Shown here piece by piece: positions 20,847-28,543 of a DNA stretch of 38,078 bases (within the stretch, counting starts at the first letter, position 1; the number at the start of each line of letters is the position of its first letter). Location: IMG/VR virus record IMGVR_UViG_3300033141_003329, positions 1-38,078 of that record, one strand, 5' to 3'. The notes beneath the pieces were generated by a model that was given only the letters and a program-made list of their open reading frames with translations, ran no database searches and was not told the DNA's origin. The stretch comes from a virus. The translations under genes were made by a program, and so were the position numbers.

Positions 20847-23345
20847 ATGGGCTCATTTTGGCGCGTAATCGTCCCCGAGGCGGCGACGAATCACATCAAG
20901 AATCCCTCGTTTGAGGAAAACGTCAGCGACGGCTGGACGTTAGAGGATGCCGGTGCGGGCGCTGCCGTCGAACAGCGTCCCAGGGCATACGTGGGGGCGT
21001 ACAGCGCCAAGCTCACCGCTGGCGATGCGGCCTGCCAGCTCAAGAGCAATGACATTACCCTCGCCGATGATGAAACGCTGTATCTGCAGGCGCAGGTGTG
21101 GACCGAGACGCCGAGCACCGGCAAAATCTTGATCTATGACGTGACCAACACCACAGTGCACGGCGAAGTGACCGCCTCCACTGTCGGCGCCTGGGAGCTG
21201 ATGAAAACGTCGTGGAAAAATGAGACGGGCGGCAGTGTGACCGTCGTCGCGAAACTGAGGAACAGCGCCGGGGATAGCGCGAGCCGCGTCTGGTTCGATA
21301 GCGTCCAAGCGGAAATTGACGCCAGCTCGTATACGACCTACATCGACGGCAACCAGCCTGGTTGCGAGTGGCTGGGCGAGCCGCACAACTCGACCAGCCA
21401 GCGCAGCGGGCAGAGCCGGGCCGGGGGGCGTGTGTACGACCTCGAGGACTATCATTTCTTCCCCGAGGGCGCGTCGGGGATCGGCGCGCCTCCGGTCGAG
21501 CACGACATGCAGGAATATGCCCTTCTGCCCGGCGGCGAGGTGGCCGACTATAAATTGCATCCGCGCACATTCACCGTCCAGGGCTATATCGACGGGTCGA
21601 GCTACAGCGACCTGCTGGCCAACCGGCAGGCGTTGCTCTCGATCCTGTCCCCCTCGTCCCACCCCGGCAACCAGCCCGTCACCCTGCGGTTCTGTCACGC
21701 CGTGGACGAGGACCCGGTGCGCGAGATCCGAGCGCGGTACATCTCGGGCCTCGAGTACCGGCGCGGACCGGACGATGGGTTCCGCGAGAAAAACGTCGAT
21801 ATCCAGTTCGAGGCTGCCGACCCGCTGTGGACCGAGATCGGTCAGTCGGCCCAGGTGCTGGACACAAACGACTCGTATACGTTTCGCTACATCGCGGCGC
21901 GGTTGAGGTCGACCGGGCAGTGGTCGGCGCTGGGACTGGCCGCGCACACCACCGCGGCCGCCGTCTATGCGGCGGCGTTCAACCCGGTGGACGGCAAGTA
22001 CTATATCGGCGGCGATTTCACCGGCTGGGGCGGCGTGGCCGGGCGCGACTATGTGGCGCGGTACGACCCCGAGGCCGGGGCCTGGGAGACGGTCGTCGGG
22101 GCCAGCGACGTGGGCGACGTGGTGCGTTGCATCGTCGTCGCTCCCAACGGCGACGTGTTTTTCGGCGGCGATTTTCTCAATGTCAACAGTGTGGCCGCCA
22201 ATGACTACATTGTGCAATACGACCTCAGCGCCGACGACTGGCTGCCGCTGGGCACGCCCAGCAGCGCAGTCGTCGGCTCGCCGGGCGTGTGGGCTATGGC
22301 CCTGTGCGCGGGCGGACTGGTGGTGGGCGGCGATTTCGAGGACTGGGCGGGCACGGCCAATCGCAACTATGTCGCTCTGTGGAACGGGTCGGCGTGGTCC
22401 ACCGTGGGGGCCGTGAGCGATGGCACGGGGCGCGTGGCTGCCATCGTCGTCGACAGCCAGGACAACTACTATCTGGCCGGGGCGTTCACCAACTGGGACG
22501 GCGACGGTGATGCCGACTACCTGGTCAAGTGGGACGGGACGGCTTGGGCGCCGCTCAGCACCAGCGACGTGTTCACCTCGGCAAACAATGGGCTGGTCAT
22601 CGGCGACGACGACGTACTGTACGTCCTGGGGGGGTTCTCTAACCACGGCGACGCGAACGGCGACGGGATCGTGTCCTGGAACGGCACGGCCTACAGCTCT
22701 CTGGGCGAGGGCCTGGATGTAAGCGGGGGCAACGACGCCTTCACGGGGGTCATCGGGCCGGACGGCCTGCTGTACGTGGTGGGCGCGTTCCTCAAGGCGG
22801 ACGGGATCACGTTGAGCCAGCGCGTGGCGGTGTGGAACGGGTCGAGCTGGAACCACCTCGACGTGGACCTGCCCGGCTCGCCCACAGTGAGCGCGGTCTG
22901 TGTCGGGCCGGTAGACGCGCAGGTCCCGACCAACTATGACCTGTGGCTGGGGTTTAATACCACCGGCGCGGGCACGGCGGCGGGCACGGCGACTGTGACC
23001 AACGATGGGACGGCGGACGCCTATCCGACCATCGTGGTCGAGCGCGTCGGGGGCACGTTGGCCAAGCTGACCAGCATCCGCAACGAGACCACCGGCAAGA
23101 CGCTTCTGTTCAACTATGCGCTGTACGGAGACGAGGTGCTGACCATCGACCTGGCCTCCAAAGCCAAGAGCATTTCCTCCAACATCTGGGGACCACGGTG
23201 GAGCGCGGCGCGTCCGGCGTGCGATGTGGGCGAGTTTGCGCTGCAGCCCGGCGACAACCAGATCACGGCCTTTGTGGATACGGCGGGCAGTCCGACGATT
23301 ACCGCCTACATGCTCTGGCGCGATACCTACCTGAGTGCAGACTGA
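20847..23345 (+). CDS. distal tail protein with carbohydrate-binding domain and inserted six-repeat beta-propeller
   Basis: The 832-aa protein starts with a CBM4/9-like domain (NPSFEENVSDGWTLEDAG, residues ~20-155). A Dit-type baseplate domain follows (DYKLHPRTFTVQGYIDGSSY to DIQFEAADPLWTEIG). Then come six repeats with the motif GGDF...YVA.W....W..L (residues ~350-680, for example YYIGGDFTGWGG and FFGGDFLNVNS), fitting a beta-propeller. The last part (LWLGFNTTGAGTAAGTATVT and ITAYMLWRDTYLSAD) looks like the remaining half of the Dit/tail-tip domain. The propeller seems to be inserted in a conserved tail-tip protein and probably determines host binding. It starts 3 bases after the tape measure stop. 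Confidence 0.75.
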   Translation: MGSFWRVIVPEAATNHIKNPSFEENVSDGWTLEDAGAGAAVEQRPRAYVGAYSAKLTAGDAACQLKSNDITLADDETLYLQAQVWTETPSTGKILIYDVTNTTVHGEVTASTVGAWELMKTSWKNETGGSVTVVAKLRNSAGDSASRVWFDSVQAEIDASSYTTYIDGNQPGCEWLGEPHNSTSQRSGQSRAGGRVYDLEDYHFFPEGASGIGAPPVEHDMQEYALLPGGEVADYKLHPRTFTVQGYIDGSSYSDLLANRQALLSILSPSSHPGNQPVTLRFCHAVDEDPVREIRARYISGLEYRRGPDDGFREKNVDIQFEAADPLWTEIGQSAQVLDTNDSYTFRYIAARLRSTGQWSALGLAAHTTAAAVYAAAFNPVDGKYYIGGDFTGWGGVAGRDYVARYDPEAGAWETVVGASDVGDVVRCIVVAPNGDVFFGGDFLNVNSVAANDYIVQYDLSADDWLPLGTPSSAVVGSPGVWAMALCAGGLVVGGDFEDWAGTANRNYVALWNGSAWSTVGAVSDGTGRVAAIVVDSQDNYYLAGAFTNWDGDGDADYLVKWDGTAWAPLSTSDVFTSANNGLVIGDDDVLYVLGGFSNHGDANGDGIVSWNGTAYSSLGEGLDVSGGNDAFTGVIGPDGLLYVVGAFLKADGITLSQRVAVWNGSSWNHLDVDLPGSPTVSAVCVGPVDAQVPTNYDLWLGFNTTGAGTAAGTATVTNDGTADAYPTIVVERVGGTLAKLTSIRNETTGKTLLFNYALYGDEVLTIDLASKAKSISSNIWGPRWSAARPACDVGEFALQPGDNQITAFVDTAGSPTITAYMLWRDTYLSAD

Positions 23346-24427
23346 TGAGCTATGAATTTTGGCTGACTACGGACAGCGGTACGCGGATCGCGCTGCTGAA
23401 CAACCTAATCTGGTTCGACGGCTACCGGGTCATCGACGGCGTCGGGTACAGTGAGCTGGCCCTGCCGCCGTCGTTCGACACCCGGCTGTGGGGCGTGGAT
23501 CGCATGCTGCAGGTGTGGCGCGCGCCGAGGGGCGGGCGTCTGCGCCTATGGAATGTCTTTTTCCTGCGCAAACCGGAATGGCACACCGCGATCGGACGCA
23601 GGTTTCTCGCCGGCGGGGTCGCGGCCAAGGAGCTGCTCCGGCGACGGGTGATCCCGTTCGACGAATCGGACAGCAAGGCCGCCAAAACCGATCTGGCCGA
23701 CGACATGATGAAAGAGATCGTCGACGAACAGATGGTCAGCGCCTCCACGGCGGCGCGCAACTGGTCCAACCTGACCGTGGCCGGGGATCTGGGAGCCGGT
23801 CCCAGCCTGACCAAGACGTTTGACGATCGCAACCTCTACCGCACGCTGGATGACATCGCTCTGGCCGCCAAGACGGCAGGCACCGAGGTGTGGTTCGACG
23901 TCGTGCCCTCCTCCGTGTCGGCCAGCGCGATCTCGTTCCAGTTCAGGACCTACACCGGCCAACCCGGCCGCGACTTGACCGAGACCGGGATCGTCTTTGA
24001 CGAGGCGCGCGGCAACATGGTCGACGCCCGCCTCGAGTACGACTATTTGGGGACGATCAACCAGGTCTACGCCGTTGGCCAGGGCACCGAGGGCGACCGC
24101 GAGACCCAGGAGGTCAGCGACAGCGGGCGGATTGCCCTTAGCGCGTGGAATCGGCGCGAGGAATCGGTTTTCGCCCTGCGCGAAGAGACCGCCAACGGGG
24201 TGCGCGATGCCGGACGCGCGGCCCTGGTCGAGGGCGAGCCGGTGCGACGCTTTACCGCCCGTGCGGTCGATACGGCGGGGACGCGCTATGGGGCCGACTG
24301 GGAATGCGGCGACAAGGTGCGGGTGCGCTATCGCGATAAAGAATTTGACGCCATCGTCTCCACGGTGCACATCACGCTGCGGAACGGGCACGAGACCATC
24401 GACGCCCGGCTGGAATATCGCGCATGA
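23345..24427 (+). CDS. siphovirus ReqiPepy6 Gp37-like tail hub protein
   Basis: ATG 23345 overlaps the previous stop (TGATG). The 360-aa protein has the Gp37-like layout: N-terminal strands (GTRIALLNNLIWFDGYRVID), the central VIPFDESDSKAAKTDLADDM segment, and a C-terminal DKVRVRYRDKEFDAIVSTVH, related to the T4 gp27-like hub fold. It closes the tail tip and may carry adsorption or lysis parts. The order tape measure, Dit, hub is normal for siphoviruses. Confidence 0.8.
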   Translation: MSYEFWLTTDSGTRIALLNNLIWFDGYRVIDGVGYSELALPPSFDTRLWGVDRMLQVWRAPRGGRLRLWNVFFLRKPEWHTAIGRRFLAGGVAAKELLRRRVIPFDESDSKAAKTDLADDMMKEIVDEQMVSASTAARNWSNLTVAGDLGAGPSLTKTFDDRNLYRTLDDIALAAKTAGTEVWFDVVPSSVSASAISFQFRTYTGQPGRDLTETGIVFDEARGNMVDARLEYDYLGTINQVYAVGQGTEGDRETQEVSDSGRIALSAWNRREESVFALREETANGVRDAGRAALVEGEPVRRFTARAVDTAGTRYGADWECGDKVRVRYRDKEFDAIVSTVHITLRNGHETIDARLEYRA

Positions 24428-24645
24428 GCGACATACTGTGGCAGCTGCAGCAACAGATCGACCGACTGGGGCGGCGGCTCGACGTCCTGGGTCGTGGGTT
24501 CCGCAACTACAAGGGCACCAAGGGTAGCGATTTCACCACCACCGACCTGCCCTACGAGGGCGATTACGGCTACCAGACCGCAGACAATGAAGTGCAAATG
24601 AATTGCGACGGGACGGTGCGGGCGATCTCGACGGCGGCATTGTAG
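24424..24645 (+). CDS. small tail-tip protein (73 aa)
   Basis: ATG 24424 overlaps the previous stop. A coiled-coil start (LWQLQQQIDRLGRRLDVLGR) leads into a short strand-rich tail, the layout of short trimeric tail-tip accessory proteins. It is the last gene of the tail operon, just before the terminator. Confidence 0.6.
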   Translation: MSDILWQLQQQIDRLGRRLDVLGRGFRNYKGTKGSDFTTTDLPYEGDYGYQTADNEVQMNCDGTVRAISTAAL

Positions 24646-24667
24646 GTCACCCCTAATTTCCCTCTTT

Positions 24668-24702
24668 GGAGCGTCACACGCTGGCCGGGCGTGTGACGCT
24701 CC
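24668..24702. terminator. bidirectional terminator between tail operon and integrase
   Basis: GGAGCGTCACACGC (24668-24681) and GCGTGTGACGCTCC (24689-24702) make a perfect 14-bp stem with a 7-base loop. It lies between convergent genes, the plus-strand tail operon and the minus-strand integrase, and can serve both directions. Confidence 0.85.
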
Positions 24703-24708
24703 CCTCGA

Positions 24709-25680
24709 TTAGATCCGCCAGTTGTCCACCGGCGAGGCCCGTTTGTGCGCGCTGACCACGTCGTCACGGACGATGGCCAGGTAGCGGCGCACCATCTCCA
24801 GCGAAGTGTGGCCCAGCATTCGCTGCAGCGTATAGATGTCGCCGTCAAACCGCAGGTAGGTGATCGCAAACGTGTGGCGGAACCGGTGCGGGTAGACCCG
24901 TCCCTGCACCCCGGCCCGCTTCCCCAGCCGCCGGACCAGGTGCCGCAGCGAGTCGCGCTGCAGGCGGAACCCCTTCCCGGTCGTGAACAGCGGCGCCTTG
25001 GGATCGTCCCCGTCCTCCCTGGAGGCGAGGTATTTCCACACGCTCTTGCGCGCCGAGCGCCCGAGCTGCACGTGCCGCGAGCGGCTTTTGCGCCCGCTGT
25101 TGCGCGGATGGATCGTCACCTGGCCCGTTTTCACGTCCACGTCGCCGACGTTGAGATGCGTGCACTCACCTGCCCGCACGCCGGTGTCCAGTAGCAGTCG
25201 TAGGATCGCCTGGTCGCGCAGGCCGGTCGGCCGGCGCATCCTGTACCTGGCTTTCGCGCCGGTCGTCTCGGCGGTCATCGTCCACAGACAGGCGGTCATC
25301 ATCGCCTGGCACTCGGCCTGGGTCAGCGGATCGACCACTTTTACGGCGAACTCTGGCGCGTGGATCGGGGCCAGCGCGTCTTCGATGCCCAGCTCAACCG
25401 TGGCCCAGGTGTAGAACGAGCGGAGTGTGATCCAGTAGTTGTGGAGCGTCTTTGGCGAGAGGCTGTGCTGGTTGCCGGTGATGCGGCGCGGGCGGTAGTA
25501 TTTCCGCAGATAAACGAAAAACGCCCGCAGTGCTCCGGTTGTGACCTCGCCGACTTCCGGGTCGTCGAGATAGGCTGCGCAGATGTTCAGATGGTGTCTG
25601 TAGTCGCGCAGCGTGGTTTCCGCCCTGTTCTCGGCGGACTTGTGCATCAAAAACCCTTGTGCCGCTTTTGAGAGTTTCAT
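24709..25680 (-). CDS. tyrosine-type phage integrase
   Basis: The start ATG 25680 is preceded by GGAGG; the frame extends upstream only through the tRNA-like attP. The 323-aa protein has an N-terminal SAM-like core-binding domain (residues ~1-115) and a catalytic domain with the conserved residues: Arg in LDTGVRAGECTHL, Lys region SGRKSRSRHVQL, HRFRHTF (His and Arg), LGHTSLEMVRRYL (His and the nucleophile Tyr). It catalyses integration between attP and the host tRNA gene, and with a directionality factor excision. The attP lies about 100 bases upstream of its start. Confidence 0.95.
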   Translation of the reverse strand: MKLSKAAQGFLMHKSAENRAETTLRDYRHHLNICAAYLDDPEVGEVTTGALRAFFVYLRKYYRPRRITGNQHSLSPKTLHNYWITLRSFYTWATVELGIEDALAPIHAPEFAVKVVDPLTQAECQAMMTACLWTMTAETTGAKARYRMRRPTGLRDQAILRLLLDTGVRAGECTHLNVGDVDVKTGQVTIHPRNSGRKSRSRHVQLGRSARKSVWKYLASREDGDDPKAPLFTTGKGFRLQRDSLRHLVRRLGKRAGVQGRVYPHRFRHTFAITYLRFDGDIYTLQRMLGHTSLEMVRRYLAIVRDDVVSAHKRASPVDNWRI

Positions 25681-25744
25681 ACCTGACTGCCTCCGGTTCC
25701 GTGAAAGGAGCGAGTCCACGACAACCACAGTCCGCCAGGTATGA
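25677..25744. repeat. 9-bp inverted repeat flanking the integrase start
   Basis: TCATACCTG (25677-25685) and CAGGTATGA (25736-25744) are exact inverted repeats around the ribosome site and start of int. They could be integrase arm-type sites or an operator controlling int. Confidence 0.5.
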
Positions 25745-25747
25745 CAA

Positions 25748-25777
25748 GAGACACCACTTGACGAGCTGTGGTGTCTC
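25748..25777. repeat. 10-bp inverted repeat between int and attP
   Basis: GAGACACCAC (25748-25757) and GTGGTGTCTC (25768-25777) pair perfectly with a 10-base loop. In the minus direction it directly follows the tRNA 3' half, so it may act as tRNA terminator after integration or as an accessory att site. Confidence 0.6.
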
Positions 25778-25781
25778 CAGG

Positions 25782-25828
25782 TAGCGGGGCTAGGATTCGA
25801 ACCTAGGACCTCCGGGTTATGAGCCCGT
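25782..25828 (-). other. attP core: 3' half of tRNA-Met (anticodon CAU)
   Basis: Read on the minus strand, the segment has an anticodon loop CTCATAA in a CGGG/CCCG stem, a T-arm CTAGG-TTCGAAT-CCTAG and an acceptor 3' strand CCCCGCT followed by A. The 5' half upstream does not pair: no AGCGGGG acceptor strand exists, and the D-arm (TAGCTCTGCGGGTAC) lacks its second strand. Only the 3' half is intact, as expected for a phage attP that restores the tRNA on integration. CCA is not encoded. Confidence 0.8.
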
Positions 25829-25915
25829 GTACCCGCAGAGCTACCACGGCACGTCCGGTTCCGCGATCTTTCGTACCCGACGGACAGCAATGCTACAATA
25901 CCCGACGAGCGGCGG

Positions 25916-26323
25916 TTATCCTCGCTCCACAATCGCCTGATTCATCGCATCCACCACCTTGCGCACATAGTCCTGGTCCTGTGAGGTCAGCGCGTGCGTC
26001 TCCCCCGAGGCGCTGCCAACTGTGACCTGATACATCGTCTTGCTGGCTCTCCACGCCAGCAGGCCCAAACCCGCGCCAAGAGCGCCAATCACGAGAGCGC
26101 CCGCCCCAGAGTCCATCCCGCTGGAAATGAAGTCCATCAGACCCGCCAGGGCAAGGAGTGCTCCGAGGACAATGAACACGCCGGCCAAGAGTCGCTTGGG
26201 CGGTTTCTCCGTCGCACTGACCGAAGTGATATTCGCCATCGCATACGTCTTCCCCCCGATCACCGCCCGCGCGTTCGTGATAGTCACCTTGCCGTCGTTA
26301 TAGTACGTCGTTTCTTGGGACAC
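25916..26323 (-). CDS. DUF6232-like membrane protein (135 aa)
   Basis: The GTG start at 26323 has GAGGAGG upstream. The N-terminal ~40 residues form strands (YYNDGKVTITNARAVIGGK, then MANITSVSATEKPP), followed by two membrane helices (LLAGVFIVLGALLALAGLMD; GALVIGALGAGLGLLAW) and a C-terminal domain (VTVGSASGETHALTSQDQDY). This is the layout of the DUF6232 family, whose function is not known. As the last gene of the minus-strand cluster it is probably a lysogenic-conversion gene. Confidence 0.7.
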   Translation of the reverse strand: MSQETTYYNDGKVTITNARAVIGGKTYAMANITSVSATEKPPKRLLAGVFIVLGALLALAGLMDFISSGMDSGAGALVIGALGAGLGLLAWRASKTMYQVTVGSASGETHALTSQDQDYVRKVVDAMNQAIVERG

Positions 26324-26423
26324 GTCTCATCCTCCTCGACCATCTGATCCCTGGCCGCATCCCCCGCAGCCGCCCTACTTCCACGCCGCCTCACCTATCT
26401 CACGCGCCCACGGCAGGCCAGGA

Positions 26424-27050
26424 CTACTTGAGGTCTCTCTGGATTGCACGCTGGGCCTCTTTATAGTCTCCCGCCGCCATACCCAACAGGATGGAAATGT
26501 TCTCCTCAAACGGCAGGTACTCTTTGCCTGCATACTGCTTTACGAAGTAGTCATCCTTGCGCTTCTTGACCAGTAGCTTTGCCCCTCCATAGTCCATCAT
26601 AGGTGCAAACTGGTTGGTGTTGGGAGCGGTGGGTTCGTCTTTCTTGCCAATCTTCATGGCCCAAAGGTCAAGCGCCAACTCCCAACCGAGGAATGCTTGG
26701 TCTAGTTCCCGCCAGGGACGCACCAGGTCGGACGATGCGGGCCAGTCAGACTTGATGATCTTGTACTGAGTCTTGGCCTCAAGGACCAGCTCTTTGCACC
26801 GAGAGTAGGTAACACCCTGCCCGGTAGCCACCACAATCTGTTCGCCCGCCGTCAGAAACTCGACCATCTGCCGCCGAAAGTCTGCCGAGATCGCGTGCAC
26901 GGTCGGTGAGGGATACGGCGTATACGTCGGATAGGCCGTGTAAGTGGGCATTGGGGTCGGTGGCGGTGCCGTGACTTCTACGATGACCGTCTTGGGTGTA
27001 CATCCAACCAGCACGGCCAATACCAGTAACACACCCCATGTCCGTCTCAT
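26424..27050 (-). CDS. lipoprotein (208 aa), probable conversion gene
   Basis: A signal peptide with lipobox (VLLVLAVLVGC, Cys 17) is followed by a Pro/Thr/Tyr-rich linker (PTPMPTYTAYPTYTPYPSP), then a helical domain with WELALDLWAMKIGKK and FEENISILLGMAAGDYKEA. The mature protein would be lipid-anchored outside the membrane. Prophage lipoproteins often block superinfection; that role is inference. Its ribosome site CCAAGGAGGGCT is identical to that of the second lipoprotein gene at 27681. Confidence 0.7.
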   Translation of the reverse strand: MRRTWGVLLVLAVLVGCTPKTVIVEVTAPPPTPMPTYTAYPTYTPYPSPTVHAISADFRRQMVEFLTAGEQIVVATGQGVTYSRCKELVLEAKTQYKIIKSDWPASSDLVRPWRELDQAFLGWELALDLWAMKIGKKDEPTAPNTNQFAPMMDYGGAKLLVKKRKDDYFVKQYAGKEYLPFEENISILLGMAAGDYKEAQRAIQRDLK

Positions 27051-27100
27051 AGTCCAGCCCTCCTTGGCTAATCGATCCCGCGCCGCCTCCCCCTCAGAAC

Positions 27101-27313
27101 TTACAGAAACGCGTTACACGCCGAAACGATCATCGCCAGGATGATCAGCGCCCCGATCAGTTGCGCCACCGTATTGATGGCCCGGACCCACTTTGCGATG
27201 TCGGTCAGCGCCTTGGTGTGCTCATCCAGCGATTTCGTCTGTGCCTCTGCGTTGCGCAACAGTGCGTCGAGCTGCGCGTTGGTGTCCAGGTTGACTGGTT
27301 TCTGTTCGGTCAT
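27101..27313 (-). CDS. small C-terminally anchored membrane protein (70 aa)
   Basis: ATG 27313 has AAAGGAG upstream. The first ~45 residues are polar and helical (LDALLRNAEAQTKSLDEHTK), and the rest is one membrane helix (VAQLIGALIILAMIVSAC). It lies between two lipoprotein genes. It resembles small holin- or exclusion-type proteins only in size and layout. Confidence 0.65.
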   Translation of the reverse strand: MTEQKPVNLDTNAQLDALLRNAEAQTKSLDEHTKALTDIAKWVRAINTVAQLIGALIILAMIVSACNAFL

Positions 27314-27327
27314 CTCTGATTCTCCTT

Positions 27328-27681
27328 TCAGCGCGAAACTACTATCTCCCAATCCCCATCGGCATTTACCTCAACGCTCCGAGCCTTGGGCTCCCACTTT
27401 ACAGTCCCCTTGTACTGGCCTATCTCGTTGACTAGACTCGACAATCTGTTATTGTTCCCATCGTACGGAACAACGATGAAATTGGCCTTGCCAGAATGGG
27501 TCAATCGAGCCTTTGTGTAGCGGCTCAAGTCCCCACACTCAATGATGTCATCTCCCGTACCTCGAAACGTCCTTGGGATTACCATTGGGGTGGCAGTAGG
27601 TGTACCTCCCGTCGCACCACCACAAGCCAGAGTAGCCAACACAAATACCATCAACACCACAGCCAGTGTCCGCTTCAGCAT
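27328..27681 (-). CDS. lipoprotein (117 aa), probable conversion gene
   Basis: A signal peptide with lipobox (MVFVLATLAC, Cys 20) is followed by a Gly/Thr/Pro linker and a compact beta domain (ANFIVVPYDGNNNRLSSLV, then SVEVNADGDWEIVVSR). It is first in the minus-strand cluster of four. Upstream, AAGGAGGG precedes the start. A surface or periplasm-facing role in the lysogen is likely; the function is unknown. Confidence 0.7.
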   Translation of the reverse strand: MLKRTLAVVLMVFVLATLACGGATGGTPTATPMVIPRTFRGTGDDIIECGDLSRYTKARLTHSGKANFIVVPYDGNNNRLSSLVNEIGQYKGTVKWEPKARSVEVNADGDWEIVVSR

Positions 27682-27733
27682 CTAGCCCTCCTTGGCTTTT
27701 TGCCTCGATCGTGGCCCAATCTTACCAGTAAAC

Positions 27734-27778
27734 TTGACAAACACCACAGACGAGCGTATCATGTAGAAACATGTTCTA
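27734..27778 (+). promoter_or_regulatory. strong promoter with adjacent operator-like palindrome
   Basis: TTGACA (27734-27739), a 17-base spacer and TATCAT (27757-27762) are followed by TAGAA-ACATG-TTCTA (27764-27778), an inverted repeat spanning the transcription start. The central AACATGTT is itself palindromic. A LexA-like or phage repressor could bind here. Confidence 0.65.
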
Positions 27779-27800
27779 GTCACAACGCAAGGAGTTGACA

Positions 27801-27965
27801 GTGCTGGGCACTATCGGTTCTGTGATCGCCGCCAGTCCGCTGCTGTGTACGCTGCTCACCTACCTGGCAAGATTCGGCCTCGTCCGTCGCCTTATTTTTG
27901 CTGCTTTTCCTGTTCAATACGAAAGGCGGCGTAAGTCAGCAAATCACTGCGCCCCTCCGGGCTGA
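27801..27965 (+). CDS. small membrane peptide (54 aa)
   Basis: GTG 27801 has AAGGAG six bases upstream and lies about 30 bases after a near-consensus promoter. The peptide is hydrophobic at first (SVIAASPLLCTLLTYLARFG), then basic (YERRRKSANHC). Its 3' end overlaps the convergent repressor gene by ~74 bases, so the two transcripts would be antisense to each other there. It may be a toxin-like or regulatory peptide. Confidence 0.5.
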   Translation: MLGTIGSVIAASPLLCTLLTYLARFGLVRRLIFAAFPVQYERRRKSANHCAPPG

Positions 27966-28245
27966 GTGCTTCGTAGGTCTCTCTCAGTTCCCTAAACGTT
28001 ACATCAGTATTTTGCCCCGGTAGTTTGGGCAGGCGGCCTGCTATCCGCATCACGTCGACCAACTCCATTTGCAGGCCATCGGCCACGGAACCTAATACTA
28101 GATCGGATGGGAACCTGCGCTCACTGCGAGAGTTACCAATGCGCCCCCTGGGGCAGGCTGCGATCCGCTCCACAGCTTGAACCGATAGTTCTCCTCGCTC
28201 AGTGTCGAACCACTCCCAAAACATTATGGCATCTTCTAGTGACAT
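27892..28245 (-). CDS. XRE-type (CI-like) repressor
   Basis: The 117-aa protein has a helix-turn-helix in its first ~70 residues (ERIAACPRGRIGNSRSERRF, then VLGSVADGLQMELVDVMRIAG) and a C-terminal helical part (RELRETYEALSPEGRSDLLT), the layout of short XRE regulators. It is divergent from the RHH gene, with a palindromic operator between them, so it is probably the lysogeny repressor. On the minus strand TAGAAT (28257-28252) lies 6 bases before the ATG and there is no ribosome site, so a leaderless transcript, as for lambda cI, is likely. Confidence 0.75.
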   Translation of the reverse strand: MSLEDAIMFWEWFDTERGELSVQAVERIAACPRGRIGNSRSERRFPSDLVLGSVADGLQMELVDVMRIAGRLPKLPGQNTDVTFRELRETYEALSPEGRSDLLTYAAFRIEQEKQQK

Positions 28246-28278
28246 ATCATCATTCTACACCAGAATGCCTCACTCTGA

Positions 28279-28334
28279 CGTGTGAGTTTCACACGAACTC
28301 TTGACAAACGCAAGCGAATGTGAGATAATGTCAC
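28279..28334 (+). promoter_or_regulatory. lysogeny switch: operators and rightward promoter
   Basis: The palindrome CGTGTGA-GTT-TCACACG (28279-28295) lies just before a rightward promoter with TTGACA (28301-28306), 17-base spacing and GATAAT (28324-28329). A second site GTGA-GATAATG-TCAC (28320-28334) covers the -10. The first site also borders the weak -35 position of the leftward repressor promoter, so one bound protein could repress one side and activate the other. Confidence 0.7.
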
Positions 28335-28368
28335 TGTCAAGTGAGGACCTGTCATCAGTGGAGGTGGA

Positions 28369-28539
28369 ATGGGATCAAAGAGTGAGGTCATCTATATCCG
28401 AGTTGGCAAGGAGCGCCGCGAGAGACTCGAGCGGCTTGCGTTCACCGACAGTCGTTCGCTGTCCAGCATGTGCGCAGTCCTGATCGCTGAGGCCCTTGAG
28501 GCCCGATCCGTCACACGGTCGGCAGCGACCGGCGATTAA
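28369..28539 (+). CDS. ribbon-helix-helix regulator (Cro/Arc-like, 56 aa)
   Basis: ATG 28369 is preceded by GGAGG (28360-28364). The protein starts with a strand (SEVIYIRVGKERRERLERLA) followed by a second helix (SRSLSSMCAVLIAEALEA), the ribbon-helix-helix pattern. It is the first gene of the rightward promoter opposite the XRE repressor, where lambda-like phages keep cro. It is too short for many gene finders. Confidence 0.7.
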   Translation: MGSKSEVIYIRVGKERRERLERLAFTDSRSLSSMCAVLIAEALEARSVTRSAATGD

Positions 28540-28543
28540 CCCG

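Noticed and set aside
25782-25855. Complete functional tRNA-Met gene
   Set aside because: The 5' acceptor strand does not pair with the 3' strand (two mismatches and a wobble at best) and the D-arm lacks its second strand. Only the 3' half is intact.
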